From the NCBI GenBank assembly GCA_029557895.1, contig JAKQHT010000025.1:62001-126000 (forward strand): 64,000 nt of DNA, given 5' to 3'. The position numbers and the translations under genes are program-made. The stretch comes from Bacteroidota bacterium. GTDB taxonomy: Bacteria > Bacteroidota > Bacteroidia > Flavobacteriales > Flavobacteriaceae. Below the pieces are notes generated by a model. It saw nothing but the letters and a program-made list of their open reading frames with translations, did no database searches and was not told the DNA's origin. Position 1 is the stretch's first letter, and each line of letters opens with the position of its first letter. Shown here piece by piece: positions 1-8,685 of this stretch.

Positions 1-536
1 AATTGGCCGTAAAAGAAATCATTGGCCGTCAGCCCGACCTGTGCGTATCTGGAATTAACCACGGGAACAATGCCTCGATAAATGTTATTTATTCAGGAAC
101 AATGAGCGCTGCTATCGAAGCTGGCATTGAGGGCATACCCGCCATTGGTTTTTCTTTGGGGAATTTCAACTGGAATGCGGATTTTGAACCTGCAAAACCT
201 TATGTCCTAAAAATAGCCGAAAACGTATTGAAATTTGGATTGCCAAGCGGTGTTGTTCTGAACGTCAACATTCCCAACTTGTCAAAATCCGATATAAAGG
301 GTGTCAAAATATGTAGGCAGGCCAAAGCAAGATGGGAAGAAGAATTTGACAAACGTCAAAACCCACACGGTCGGGATTATTATTGGTTGACCGGGAAATT
401 CGTCAATCTGGACAATGGTGATGATACCGACGAATGGGCCCTGAAAAACGGTTACGTTTCGATTGTTCCCGTACAGTTCGACCTGACAGCATACTCAGTA
501 ATTCAAAATTTAAACAATTGGAATATAAATGATTAA
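1..536 (+). CDS. surE: 5'/3'-nucleotidase SurE, 5' end outside window
   Basis: This is the C-terminal part of a SurE phosphatase, a metal-dependent enzyme that dephosphorylates nucleoside monophosphates. About 177 residues are visible, where the family usually has about 250. The SurE signature SGINHGNN with its metal-binding Asn is present, followed by YSGTMSAAIEAGIEG. The listed TTG start at base 3 is only where the window opens; the frame is open to the edge, so the true start lies upstream. The stop overlaps the next gene by 8 bp, which suggests co-transcription with it and probably with lpxB. SurE next to lpxB is, as I recall, a common flavobacterial arrangement. Confidence 0.95.
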   Translation, partial: LAVKEIIGRQPDLCVSGINHGNNASINVIYSGTMSAAIEAGIEGIPAIGFSLGNFNWNADFEPAKPYVLKIAENVLKFGLPSGVVLNVNIPNLSKSDIKGVKICRQAKARWEEEFDKRQNPHGRDYYWLTGKFVNLDNGDDTDEWALKNGYVSIVPVQFDLTAYSVIQNLNNWNIND

Positions 537-813
537 AAAAGAAGTGTTTATTGGGTTTTTAATTGGGATTTCTGCCAACGCTTTGGGATTGTTGATTGCT
601 GTTTTGATATTTGGAAATGACGGTAACATCCAATCCTCCGTAAAACAGTCCATTGAAAATGATTTCTTTGGAAAACTTGTGAGCATTGGTGCCATATTGA
701 ACTTAATGGTCTTTTTTTGGTTCATAAAAAAAAAGCAAGATTACAGGGCGAGAGGTGTCATTTTGGCCACTATAGCCGTTGCCGTTATTACGTTTTTGAT
801 AAACTTAAAGTGA
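529..813 (+). CDS. small membrane protein of unknown function
   Basis: This is a 94-residue protein I do not recognise by family. It starts with ATG inside the end of surE, an 8 bp overlap that supports translational coupling. Three hydrophobic stretches stand out: residues about 7-27 (GFLIGISANALGLLIAVLIF), 48-64 (LVSIGAILNLMVFFWFI) and 76-91. They suggest a small three-helix inner-membrane protein with a basic KKKQDYRAR loop between helices two and three. Its place between surE and lpxB suggests it belongs to the same transcription unit. No function can be assigned. Confidence 0.75.
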   Translation: MIKKEVFIGFLIGISANALGLLIAVLIFGNDGNIQSSVKQSIENDFFGKLVSIGAILNLMVFFWFIKKKQDYRARGVILATIAVAVITFLINLK

Positions 814-880
814 CCTTTTGAATGGACGGAAAGCTATTTGTTGGATTGAAAAACCAATGAAACTCCATAATCTATAACTC

Positions 881-1996
881 ATGAAATATTATATCATAGC
901 CGGAGAGGCTTCCGGAGACCTGCACGGTTCTAACCTTATGAAAGCTTTGGCAAAGCAAGATGCCCAGGCCCAGTTTAGGGTATGGGGAGGCGACCTGATG
1001 CAAGCTGCCGGAGGGTCACTGGCCAAGCATTATAAAGATTTGGCTTTCATGGGATTTGTGGAAGTTTTGATGAACTTGCGAACCATCACCAAAAATCTCG
1101 CTTTCTGTAAGAAAGACATTGATGCTTTTAGTCCGGATGCCATTATATTTATTGATTACCCGGGATTTAATATGCGCATTGCCAAATGGGCAAAACATAA
1201 AGGCTACAAAACACACTACTATATTTCGCCACAAATTTGGGCATGGAAAGAAAACCGCATACGGGACATCAAAAGAGATGTGGATTGCATGTATGTCATT
1301 TTGCCTTTTGAAAAGGATTTCTATGAAAAAAAACATCACTACCATGTAGAATTTGTGGGTCATCCCCTGATTGATGCCATTGCCGATAGGCCACCAGTGG
1401 ATGAACAAGGGTTTAGGGCTGCAAACAGCCTTACCTGCAAGCCCATCATCGCCCTCTTGCCCGGAAGCCGAAAGCAAGAAATTGAAAAAATGCTTTCGGT
1501 TATGTTGGATGTTTCAGGGTCTTACCCCGATTATCAATTTGTCATTGCCGGTGCACCCAGCCAAGACCATGCATTTTATGCCAAATTTATCAAAGAGCAC
1601 AACGTGTCCTTTGTGGCCAATCAAACTTATGACTTGTTGGGTATTGCTACGGCCGCGCTTGTGACCTCCGGTACAGCAACTTTAGAAACCGCACTGTTCA
1701 AAGTGCCACAAGTAGTTTGCTACAAAGGGAGTTGGATTTCTTACCAAATTGGTAAGCGCATCATTGACCTTAAATACATTTCGCTGGTCAATCTTATACT
1801 CGACAAGGAGGCGGTGACAGAATTGATTCAGGGCGATTTCAACCAACAGCGGCTCAAAAATGAATTGGACAGTATACTAACCGACCAAACAAGGGAACGG
1901 TTGTTTATGGACTATTTTGAACTCGAAAAAAAACTTGGCGGACAGGGTGCCAGTGAAAAGACCGCTAAACTTATTTTTAACGCTATCAATAAATGA
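881..1996 (+). CDS. lpxB: lipid-A-disaccharide synthase LpxB
   Basis: LpxB is a peripheral inner-membrane glycosyltransferase (GT19). It joins UDP-2,3-diacylglucosamine and lipid X to form the disaccharide of lipid A. The 371-residue length fits the family. The N terminus has the typical MKYYIIAGEASGDLHGSNLM glycine-rich motif, followed by FMGFVEVL and YISPQIWAWKENR, which are LpxB hallmarks, and LLPGSRKQEI in the C-terminal Rossmann half. The start is the ATG directly before this motif. Its stop overlaps the next gene as ATGA. The gene shows that the organism makes lipid A and is Gram-negative. Confidence 0.97.
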   Translation: MKYYIIAGEASGDLHGSNLMKALAKQDAQAQFRVWGGDLMQAAGGSLAKHYKDLAFMGFVEVLMNLRTITKNLAFCKKDIDAFSPDAIIFIDYPGFNMRIAKWAKHKGYKTHYYISPQIWAWKENRIRDIKRDVDCMYVILPFEKDFYEKKHHYHVEFVGHPLIDAIADRPPVDEQGFRAANSLTCKPIIALLPGSRKQEIEKMLSVMLDVSGSYPDYQFVIAGAPSQDHAFYAKFIKEHNVSFVANQTYDLLGIATAALVTSGTATLETALFKVPQVVCYKGSWISYQIGKRIIDLKYISLVNLILDKEAVTELIQGDFNQQRLKNELDSILTDQTRERLFMDYFELEKKLGGQGASEKTAKLIFNAINK

Positions 1997-2586
1997 TTAT
2001 GAAAAGATTGATGATTGCCATTTGCATTGCTTGTGCCTTGTTTGGATGTAAATCGTCCAAACAGAGCAAAAAAACGTCCACCAATAGAACGGTTGTCACC
2101 AAACAACCTTCAAAGACTGTCATTACTACCAAAAAATCTAAAGATAACACGGTCGGTTACCCTGATATCAATGGTGGGTTTGGTGACAGATCTAGCGCAG
2201 TTTTGGCAGAAAAAATCATTGATGAAGCAACCAGATATAAAGGTGTTCGGTACAAATATGGTGGTAATACAAAAAAAGGCATGGATTGTTCCGGACTGAT
2301 CACCATGGCATTTAGTGATGGCGGCGGTATCATCCTTCCCCGATCGAGCAGTGCAATGTCAACCTCCGGTGATTGGATTGATTTGAAAAAGGTACAAAGG
2401 GGCGATTTGCTTTTTTTTGCCACCAACGGAAAGAAACGAACCATTAACCACGTTGGTTTGGTCACTTATGCAGATAACGGCAATGTTGAGTTCATCCATT
2501 CTACCACCAATGCCGGTGTCATTGTGTCGTCTTTAGAAGAGCGGTATTGGTATTTTGCCTTTGTTCAGGCACGCCGGGTGTTATGA
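1993..2586 (+). CDS. NlpC/P60 cell-wall hydrolase, lipoprotein
   Basis: This is a predicted murein endopeptidase of the NlpC/P60 family, cleaving peptide cross-links in the periplasm. A lipoprotein signal ends in the lipobox ALFGC with Cys19, so it is probably membrane-anchored. A basic Ser/Thr-rich linker (about 20-55) precedes the papain-like domain (about 70-195). That domain has nucleophile Cys99 in GMDCSGLI and His153 in INHVGLV; His169 in EFIHST is a likely third polar residue. The 197-residue length is normal for single-domain members. It overlaps lpxB at its start and comEC at its end with ATGA junctions, so it sits in one operon. Confidence 0.93.
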   Translation: MIMKRLMIAICIACALFGCKSSKQSKKTSTNRTVVTKQPSKTVITTKKSKDNTVGYPDINGGFGDRSSAVLAEKIIDEATRYKGVRYKYGGNTKKGMDCSGLITMAFSDGGGIILPRSSSAMSTSGDWIDLKKVQRGDLLFFATNGKKRTINHVGLVTYADNGNVEFIHSTTNAGVIVSSLEERYWYFAFVQARRVL

Positions 2587-4622
2587 AACCACTACAATTT
2601 CCGATAATAAGGCTTACAGTTTTTTTGGTTGTCGGAATCATCATTGCACAGTTTGTTATGGTTCCCATAATGTACATTATCCCGTCTGTCGGGGTATTGT
2701 TGCTACTGCTTTCATTGATTTTTGTGTTTGAAAAAAAACGGTTCAAAAAATCGATTTGGTTTGATGCCGTCACATATCTGTTGGTGCTGTCCATCGGTGT
2801 TTTGGCTGTAAACGTTAACAACGAACGGCTGCGGGACGACCATTATTCGAGGATTGACTTACAAGGCAAATCGGCTTTTGCAACCGTAAAAATCAAGGAA
2901 GTGCTGAAGCCTTCGGGCAATCAGGACAAATTCGTTGGATCAATCTTGAAAATCGATAACACGTCATCATCTGGCACTCTTATAATCAACATTCGGCGTG
3001 ATTTCCCGCAATTACCATTGCAGGTTGATGATGTGCTATTGCTTCCGGTACGTTTGTCAGAGATTCCGGTACCTTTAAATCCTTACCAGTTCAATTATCG
3101 TAATTACCTGAAAAGGCGATATATAGACCATCAGGTTTTTGTGTTGCCAAATGAGGTTTTGACCCTTGAATCCCGGGTTAATACCATCTTGGGGCATACT
3201 GCCAAAATCAGAAATAAAATAGATGCCCAACTAAAAGTTTATCAATTTACCAAAGAACAGCAGTCAATCATTGATGCATTGCTATTGGGACAAAAGAAAG
3301 ATATCAGCCAACAAACCTACAACAGCTACGCAGATGCAGGTGTTATCCATATTCTTGCCGTGTCTGGATTGCACGTAGGTATTATTTTGTTGATGCTCAA
3401 CAGATTGTTTAAGTTTATGGAGCGGTTTAGATACGGAAGATTGGTAAAAATCTGCTTTATAGTTTTTCTGATGTGGTGCTTTGCGGCACTTGCGGGTTTT
3501 TCGCCATCGGTCACGCGTGCCGTGTCAATGTTTACCGTCATTGCCATTGCTATGAATCTCAAAAAACCCACCAATATTTACAATACCCTCGCCATATCTA
3601 TGTTTGTGATTTTGCTCATAAAGCCTATGTTCTTGTTTGAGGTCGGGTTTCAAATGAGTTATGCAGCGGTACTTTCCATCGTGAGTCTCAAGCCCGTTAT
3701 CGCTTCTTTTTGGTCCCCAAAACGGAAATTGGCAAACTATTACTGGCAATTGCTTTGCGTGACATTGGCGGCGCAAATTGGTGTTGCACCGATAAGTTTG
3801 TATTATTTCCACCAGTTTCCGGCCTTGTTCTTTTTGTCCAATTTGGTCATTTTGCCGTTTTTGGGATTCATTTTGGGCTGTGGCATTTTGGTGATCATTC
3901 TGGCATTTTTCGATATTTTGCCGTCGGTTTTTGCAAAAAGCTATGGTTTAGTTATAGACCTTATGAACGGGTTTGTGTACTGGGTGTCGCAGCATGAAGG
4001 GTTTGTTTTTAGGAATGTGTCTTTTGGTATAGCGCTGCTACTTGGTTCGTACCTTTTGATTATTGCAGTTTTTCGGCTACTTGACAAACAGAATTTTTCA
4101 AGATTGCTGGTTGTATTGGGGTCTGTCATGGTACTTCAAGGGGTTTTCATCGCAACAAAATATGTTGACAGGCACAACGAGTTTATCGTTTTTCACAAAG
4201 GCAAAGGGTCGCTTTTGGCAACCAAACGTGGAGGTGCTCTGTTTGTTGGTGACAACCTCGACAGCCACTCCAAGAGGAATGACCGTGCCATTCGGGGCTA
4301 TAAAATAGGTATGGGAATCGACTCCATTGAGGACGTTGCACTCGAATCGGTTTATACTTTTGATGGTAAGCGGTTGCTGGTGGTGGACAGTTTTTCGGTT
4401 TACAACACCAAAACCTTTAAGCCGGATTTTGTGCTGCTCCGCGACTCCCCAAAAGTCAATTTGCGCCGTTTGATAGATTCCCTAAATCCAAAGCTTGTCA
4501 TAGCAGACGGCAGCAATTACAGAACGTACGTGCAACGCTGGAAAGAGACCTGCGATTTACAAGATACACCATTCCATTTCACTGGTACCGATGGTGCCTT
4601 TCGGTATCGGTATGCGGATTAA
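2583..4622 (+). CDS. comEC: ComEC/Rec2 family DNA-uptake channel protein
   Basis: ComEC forms the inner-membrane channel that brings single-stranded DNA into competent cells. I chose the ATG of MKPLQFPII at 2583, 12 codons inside the ORF-track TTG, because it gives an ATGA junction with the previous gene and a natural hydrophobic N terminus. The protein has about 679 residues: N-terminal membrane segments, a DUF4131-like extracytoplasmic part (about 80-210), then the competence domain with the signature GVIHILAVSGLHVGII and many helices. The last 150 residues, where many ComECs carry a metallo-beta-lactamase domain, show no HxHxDH metal motif. The stop overlaps the convergent next gene. Confidence 0.93.
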   Translation: MKPLQFPIIRLTVFLVVGIIIAQFVMVPIMYIIPSVGVLLLLLSLIFVFEKKRFKKSIWFDAVTYLLVLSIGVLAVNVNNERLRDDHYSRIDLQGKSAFATVKIKEVLKPSGNQDKFVGSILKIDNTSSSGTLIINIRRDFPQLPLQVDDVLLLPVRLSEIPVPLNPYQFNYRNYLKRRYIDHQVFVLPNEVLTLESRVNTILGHTAKIRNKIDAQLKVYQFTKEQQSIIDALLLGQKKDISQQTYNSYADAGVIHILAVSGLHVGIILLMLNRLFKFMERFRYGRLVKICFIVFLMWCFAALAGFSPSVTRAVSMFTVIAIAMNLKKPTNIYNTLAISMFVILLIKPMFLFEVGFQMSYAAVLSIVSLKPVIASFWSPKRKLANYYWQLLCVTLAAQIGVAPISLYYFHQFPALFFLSNLVILPFLGFILGCGILVIILAFFDILPSVFAKSYGLVIDLMNGFVYWVSQHEGFVFRNVSFGIALLLGSYLLIIAVFRLLDKQNFSRLLVVLGSVMVLQGVFIATKYVDRHNEFIVFHKGKGSLLATKRGGALFVGDNLDSHSKRNDRAIRGYKIGMGIDSIEDVALESVYTFDGKRLLVVDSFSVYNTKTFKPDFVLLRDSPKVNLRRLIDSLNPKLVIADGSNYRTYVQRWKETCDLQDTPFHFTGTDGAFRYRYAD

Positions 4623-5167
4623 TTTTTGAATTTTGGCACAAATGAAGAATAATAGGTGTTGAATTCTTCTTGGGTCTTTATACTTTTGTGCGCATCAGTC
4701 CCAAACATTTTAAGGTACAGTTCAAGCTGCTGTGGGTTTTGGTAACCCCGTAGTGGAAAAATCAATTCGCCTTTTTCATCAAAAAACACAATTGTAGGAT
4801 AGGCATTCACGCCGAGTATGCTGGTAAGTTCGTGCACACTGTTGCGTTTGTTGGCAAATTCGGGTTTGTAGCCGGGATTTGAATAAGTGGCGCCTTTGTA
4901 TTTTACCACATCATTGCCTTCGGCATTGAATTTTACGGCGTAATAGTTTTCATTGACGTAATTGACCACATCGGTATTTTGGAAGGTGTTTTTGTCCAGC
5001 ATCTTGCAAGGGCCGCACCAATTGGTGTAAACGTCCATCATGATTTTTTTTGGTTTCTTTTTTTGTAAGGCAACGGCTTCTTCAAAGGTTACCCACTTGA
5101 TGGATTGGGAAACTGCGGTTAAAGCTGTAAATAGTGTCAGGGCAAACAGGAAGGTTGTTTTTTTCAT
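4619..5167 (-). CDS. secreted thioredoxin-fold protein
   Basis: This is a periplasmic thioredoxin-like protein, probably a thiol-disulfide oxidoreductase. The chosen start is the ATG of MKKTTFLF, nine codons inside the ORF-track start, because it begins a clean signal peptide ending near AVSQS (about residue 20). The active site WCGPCK lies at residues 50-55, with both cysteines (51 and 54). The cis-Pro region reads NAYPTIVFFDEKG, a normal thioredoxin feature. At 182 residues it fits the thioredoxin_7/DUF255-like secreted group common in Bacteroidetes. It converges with comEC, the stop codons overlapping. The substrate is unknown. Confidence 0.9.
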   Translation of the reverse strand: MKKTTFLFALTLFTALTAVSQSIKWVTFEEAVALQKKKPKKIMMDVYTNWCGPCKMLDKNTFQNTDVVNYVNENYYAVKFNAEGNDVVKYKGATYSNPGYKPEFANKRNSVHELTSILGVNAYPTIVFFDEKGELIFPLRGYQNPQQLELYLKMFGTDAHKSIKTQEEFNTYYSSFVPKFKN

Positions 5168-5223
5168 TTTGAAAAAATTTGGTAAATTGTGCATATAGGA
5201 GCAAAATCCGTTCCGAACTTAAT

Positions 5224-5250
5224 AAAAATGCCCCAATCTGGGGCATTTTT
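5224..5250. terminator. bidirectional intrinsic terminator
   Basis: A perfect 11-bp stem (AAAAATGCCCC paired with GGGGCATTTTT) encloses the loop AATCT. T-rich runs follow on both strands. It lies just past the end of the minus-strand POT transporter gene at 5279 and should end the peptidase-transporter operon. It also blocks + strand read-through. Confidence 0.85.
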
Positions 5251-5278
5251 TTTTATTATTTAACGAATTTCAGGTCTA

Positions 5279-7021
5279 TTATCTGACGCCGTGCATCAAT
5301 TTTTTGATAATTGGTTGTAAAATTATGGCAACCACACCAACTGCTGCCGAAATTATGGTAAGCATCCAGAAGAAGTAGCTAATCCCGTTTTCGTTGGCTA
5401 TTTTATCAATGTTTTCACCAAATTTGGCAGCGCCTTTCATTCCGATAGCTACTGCCAGATACCAAACCCCGAACATAAAAGCAATCATTCTGGCAGGAAC
5501 CAATTTGCTCACATAAGAAAGTCCCACAGGAGAAATGCACAGTTCGCCCATGGTATGGAACAAATAGACCAAAACCAACCACATCATACTCACCGAAGCC
5601 GTTTGAGCGCCCGGTTCAATACCTCCGGCGCCAAAGGCCACGCAGGCCATACCAAGAGCCAATAAGAACATTCCAATACCATATTTCATATTGGCCGATG
5701 GGTTGTATTTGCTCTCCCACCATTTAGAAAACATTGGTGCAAGTGTGATGATGAACAATGAGTTTAAGGTAGAGAACCAAGAGGCCGGAACTTCGGGGCT
5801 TTCTTCCGAAAACTGGTCATTGAGCATCCAGATGGAAACGCCCCATACAATCACGAAACTTAACGACAGTACGATATTTGCTATGGCGTATTTCTTGAAA
5901 GTCTGCTTGAAAAGCAAGAAAAGTACCCATGTGATGATGCTCAATGGAATGATGGTCATACAGGCATTGACGACCTTGAAGACTGTTGCAGAAGTGCCTT
6001 CCAGCACCCTGTCAGTGTAATCTCTTGCAAAGATGGTTAGCGTTCCGGGCGATTGCTCAAAAATTGCCCAAAAGAAAATGGTCAGAAATGCAAAAAAGGA
6101 TACTGCTATCATTTTTTGCTTGGTGATTGTAGAATATTGTGTTAATCGATAGACCAATAAGACCACAAAAAGAGCCAGTGCGGTTAGAATGGCAATGTTG
6201 TTGCCATTTTCTCCAAGAAAGCTCAGCATATTGAAACTTCCTCCGGATATCAAGGTTGCGGGCTCGTTGATAATCCACATAACACCCAGAATGATACAAA
6301 CTGCGATGATGGCCAATTGCCAATTGGTGAATGGGTTTCTTTTGTCATCGTCCAGTATTGTTTTGGAGTTTTCATCTTTCTTATTGGGTTTCAGCCCGAT
6401 GTCGCCAAAAATGCTCTGTGAAAGCCAGAATTGTATCAGTCCAAATAGCATAAAGATACCTGCCAGCCCAAAGCCGAGGCTCCACCCAACTTTTTCGCCG
6501 AGATATCCACAAAGCAAAATCCCGAAGAATGCACCCGCATTGACACCCATATAGAAAATGGTATAGGCACCATCTTTTTTTTCGGGTCTGTGTTGGTACA
6601 TTTCAGAAATAATTGAGGTCATGTTTGGTTTGAAAAACCCATTTCCGAATACTAAAAGTGCCAATCCCAGATAGATGGACCAGGGAGTCTCGATGGCCAT
6701 TGAGCCGTGCCCAAGAGTCATCAGAAAGGCGCCCACTACAACGGCCCATCGATAACCAATGATTTTATCGGCAAAGTAGCCTCCTAGCATCGTGGAGAGA
6801 TACACCAGGCCTACATAAGAGCCAAACAGAGACATGGCGTGTTCGCGGGGCCAATCCCAACCACCACCAAGAAGGCTGGTCGTCAAGAACAAAACCAAAA
6901 GTGCCCGCATTCCGTAAAATGAAAAGCGCTCCCACATTTCGGTAAAGAATAATACAAAAAGTCCCGAAGGATGCCCCAATACTTTTGATTTAAAAAACTG
7001 GTCGGTTGAATTTTCGTTCAT
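5279..7021 (-). CDS. POT-family di/tripeptide:H+ symporter
   Basis: This is a proton-coupled oligopeptide transporter (POT/PTR2, major facilitator superfamily) in the inner membrane. It takes up di- and tripeptides. The 580 residues hold at least 12 hydrophobic helices. The proton-coupling motif appears early as EMWERFSFYGMRALL, and the PTR2 signature reads FYMGVNAGAFFGILLCGYLG. It is the last gene of a minus-strand group that follows a second POT gene (54 bp gap) and a dipeptidyl peptidase, which fits uptake of peptides released by that peptidase. A strong terminator follows. Confidence 0.95.
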   Translation of the reverse strand: MNENSTDQFFKSKVLGHPSGLFVLFFTEMWERFSFYGMRALLVLFLTTSLLGGGWDWPREHAMSLFGSYVGLVYLSTMLGGYFADKIIGYRWAVVVGAFLMTLGHGSMAIETPWSIYLGLALLVFGNGFFKPNMTSIISEMYQHRPEKKDGAYTIFYMGVNAGAFFGILLCGYLGEKVGWSLGFGLAGIFMLFGLIQFWLSQSIFGDIGLKPNKKDENSKTILDDDKRNPFTNWQLAIIAVCIILGVMWIINEPATLISGGSFNMLSFLGENGNNIAILTALALFVVLLVYRLTQYSTITKQKMIAVSFFAFLTIFFWAIFEQSPGTLTIFARDYTDRVLEGTSATVFKVVNACMTIIPLSIITWVLFLLFKQTFKKYAIANIVLSLSFVIVWGVSIWMLNDQFSEESPEVPASWFSTLNSLFIITLAPMFSKWWESKYNPSANMKYGIGMFLLALGMACVAFGAGGIEPGAQTASVSMMWLVLVYLFHTMGELCISPVGLSYVSKLVPARMIAFMFGVWYLAVAIGMKGAAKFGENIDKIANENGISYFFWMLTIISAAVGVVAIILQPIIKKLMHGVR

Positions 7022-7075
7022 AAAATTTAGTTTAGGTTTAGCTTCTGTTTTTATTTTTTATGATAGTCGTGTGGT

Positions 7076-8644
7076 TTAATGGATTCCTTTCATCAATCGT
7101 TTTAGCAGTGGCACCAACATTAAAAGTACCAAGGCGCAACCCAAAACTACATACACGCCCCATTGCAGGTAAACATCAACATAGGGGCTTATCTGTTCTG
7201 ACATTGAGGCGTTTTCTTTGATGTCGCCTATACTTATCAATTTTCCAATTTCGGTTGCAACTTTATTTCCAACGGAATAAGACAAAAACCAAACACCCAT
7301 TGTAAATCCAACAATGTGTTTTGGTGATAGTTTGGTAATCATTGAGAGTCCTACCGGCGATAAGCACAGTTCGCCCAAAGTGTGGAACAAGTACATGAAA
7401 ATGATTGCCCAGACTACGATCAGTTCCCCGGAGGCCATTGCAGATTTTGCTCCCAAAACAATTATCAAAAAGCCTACGGCCAACAATACCAAAGAATAGA
7501 CAAACTTCATGGGAGTGCTCGGCTCTCTTTTGAGTTTATTGAGCTTTATCCAGAGCCAAGAGTAGATTGGTGCAAAAATGACAATAAAAAAGGCATTTAA
7601 AGCTTGAAATTGTGAGGCTGGTATTTCGGAATTTCCCAAAGACCGGTCCACAAATCGATCTGTAATTAATGTGAGCGTGCCACCGGCTTGTTCAAATAGG
7701 GCCCAGAACATAGCGTGGAATATAAAAAGAATCAATACAACCAATAGCCGTGATCCGTTTTCGTAAATCGTGCTGAGATAAACCAAATAGACCAATACAA
7801 TTATTGTTATGATTGTAAGGCCGTATTTGAATACCTCATCGTGGTTGAACAATAAAGCCCACAATGGTACTGCAATAAAACTTAAAAGGATGATGACATT
7901 ATTGAGGCTTAACCCTGCAAAAGCATTTCCTTTACTGTATTTTTCATCGGGAACAAGTCCTTCATCGCCAAAATGTTTTAGGTTCATCCAAAAAACTATC
8001 AATCCGACGATCATTCCTATTCCCGCAAGACCAAATCCCCAGTGCCATCCAACTGTTTCGCCCAGATAACCACAGGTGAGTGCGGAAAGAAAGGCACCCA
8101 CGTTGATCCCCATGTAAAAAATATTGAATGCTGAATCTTTGCGAGGGTCGTTCGGTTCATAAAATTTGCCTAAAAAACTCGAAATATTGGGTTTGAAATA
8201 GCCGGTGCCAACCACGATAAAGGATAAGGCAATAAAAAAGAACATTTCGTTGGTTTCAGCCATCAATCCTTGAGCTGCCAGAACGATATGGCCAATACTT
8301 ATTAAAACGCCGCCCAATAGAATGGCTTTTCGAAAGCCCAGATATCTGTCTGCCATCATTCCACCGATAATCGGTCCCAAATATATTGACGCGGTGTAGG
8401 AGCCATAGATGGCGAGCGATTTGATATCAGCTTCTCCGGTGGAAATTTGTTGGAAAACAACCTTTACCATATAAAGTGTTAACAAGGCCCTCATGCCATA
8501 GTAGGAAAAACGTTCCCACATTTCTGCAAAGAAGCAAACAAAGAGAGCTCTCGGGTGTGTTTTCCAATTCGCCTTGATTACAAGCGGTATCCAAATAAGG
8601 CAAAAAACCCATCCGACAATAAGTAACCCTAATACAAAATCCAT
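7076..8644 (-). CDS. POT-family di/tripeptide:H+ symporter, second copy
   Basis: This is a second inner-membrane POT peptide symporter of 522 residues, diverged from its neighbour. The coupling motif reads EMWERFSYYGMRALL and the PTR2 signature FYMGINVGAFLSALTCGYLG. The N terminus has an extra hydrophobic segment (MDFVLGLLIVGWVFCLIW) before the first conserved helix, which the neighbouring copy lacks. The gene starts 41 bp after the peptidase gene stop. Two transporters in one operon suggest different peptide length or charge preferences, but the sequence does not show which. Confidence 0.94.
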   Translation of the reverse strand: MDFVLGLLIVGWVFCLIWIPLVIKANWKTHPRALFVCFFAEMWERFSYYGMRALLTLYMVKVVFQQISTGEADIKSLAIYGSYTASIYLGPIIGGMMADRYLGFRKAILLGGVLISIGHIVLAAQGLMAETNEMFFFIALSFIVVGTGYFKPNISSFLGKFYEPNDPRKDSAFNIFYMGINVGAFLSALTCGYLGETVGWHWGFGLAGIGMIVGLIVFWMNLKHFGDEGLVPDEKYSKGNAFAGLSLNNVIILLSFIAVPLWALLFNHDEVFKYGLTIITIIVLVYLVYLSTIYENGSRLLVVLILFIFHAMFWALFEQAGGTLTLITDRFVDRSLGNSEIPASQFQALNAFFIVIFAPIYSWLWIKLNKLKREPSTPMKFVYSLVLLAVGFLIIVLGAKSAMASGELIVVWAIIFMYLFHTLGELCLSPVGLSMITKLSPKHIVGFTMGVWFLSYSVGNKVATEIGKLISIGDIKENASMSEQISPYVDVYLQWGVYVVLGCALVLLMLVPLLKRLMKGIH

Positions 8645-8685
8645 AGTTGTTTAATTTAGTAGTTTTTTTTAGCAAATCGATTTTA

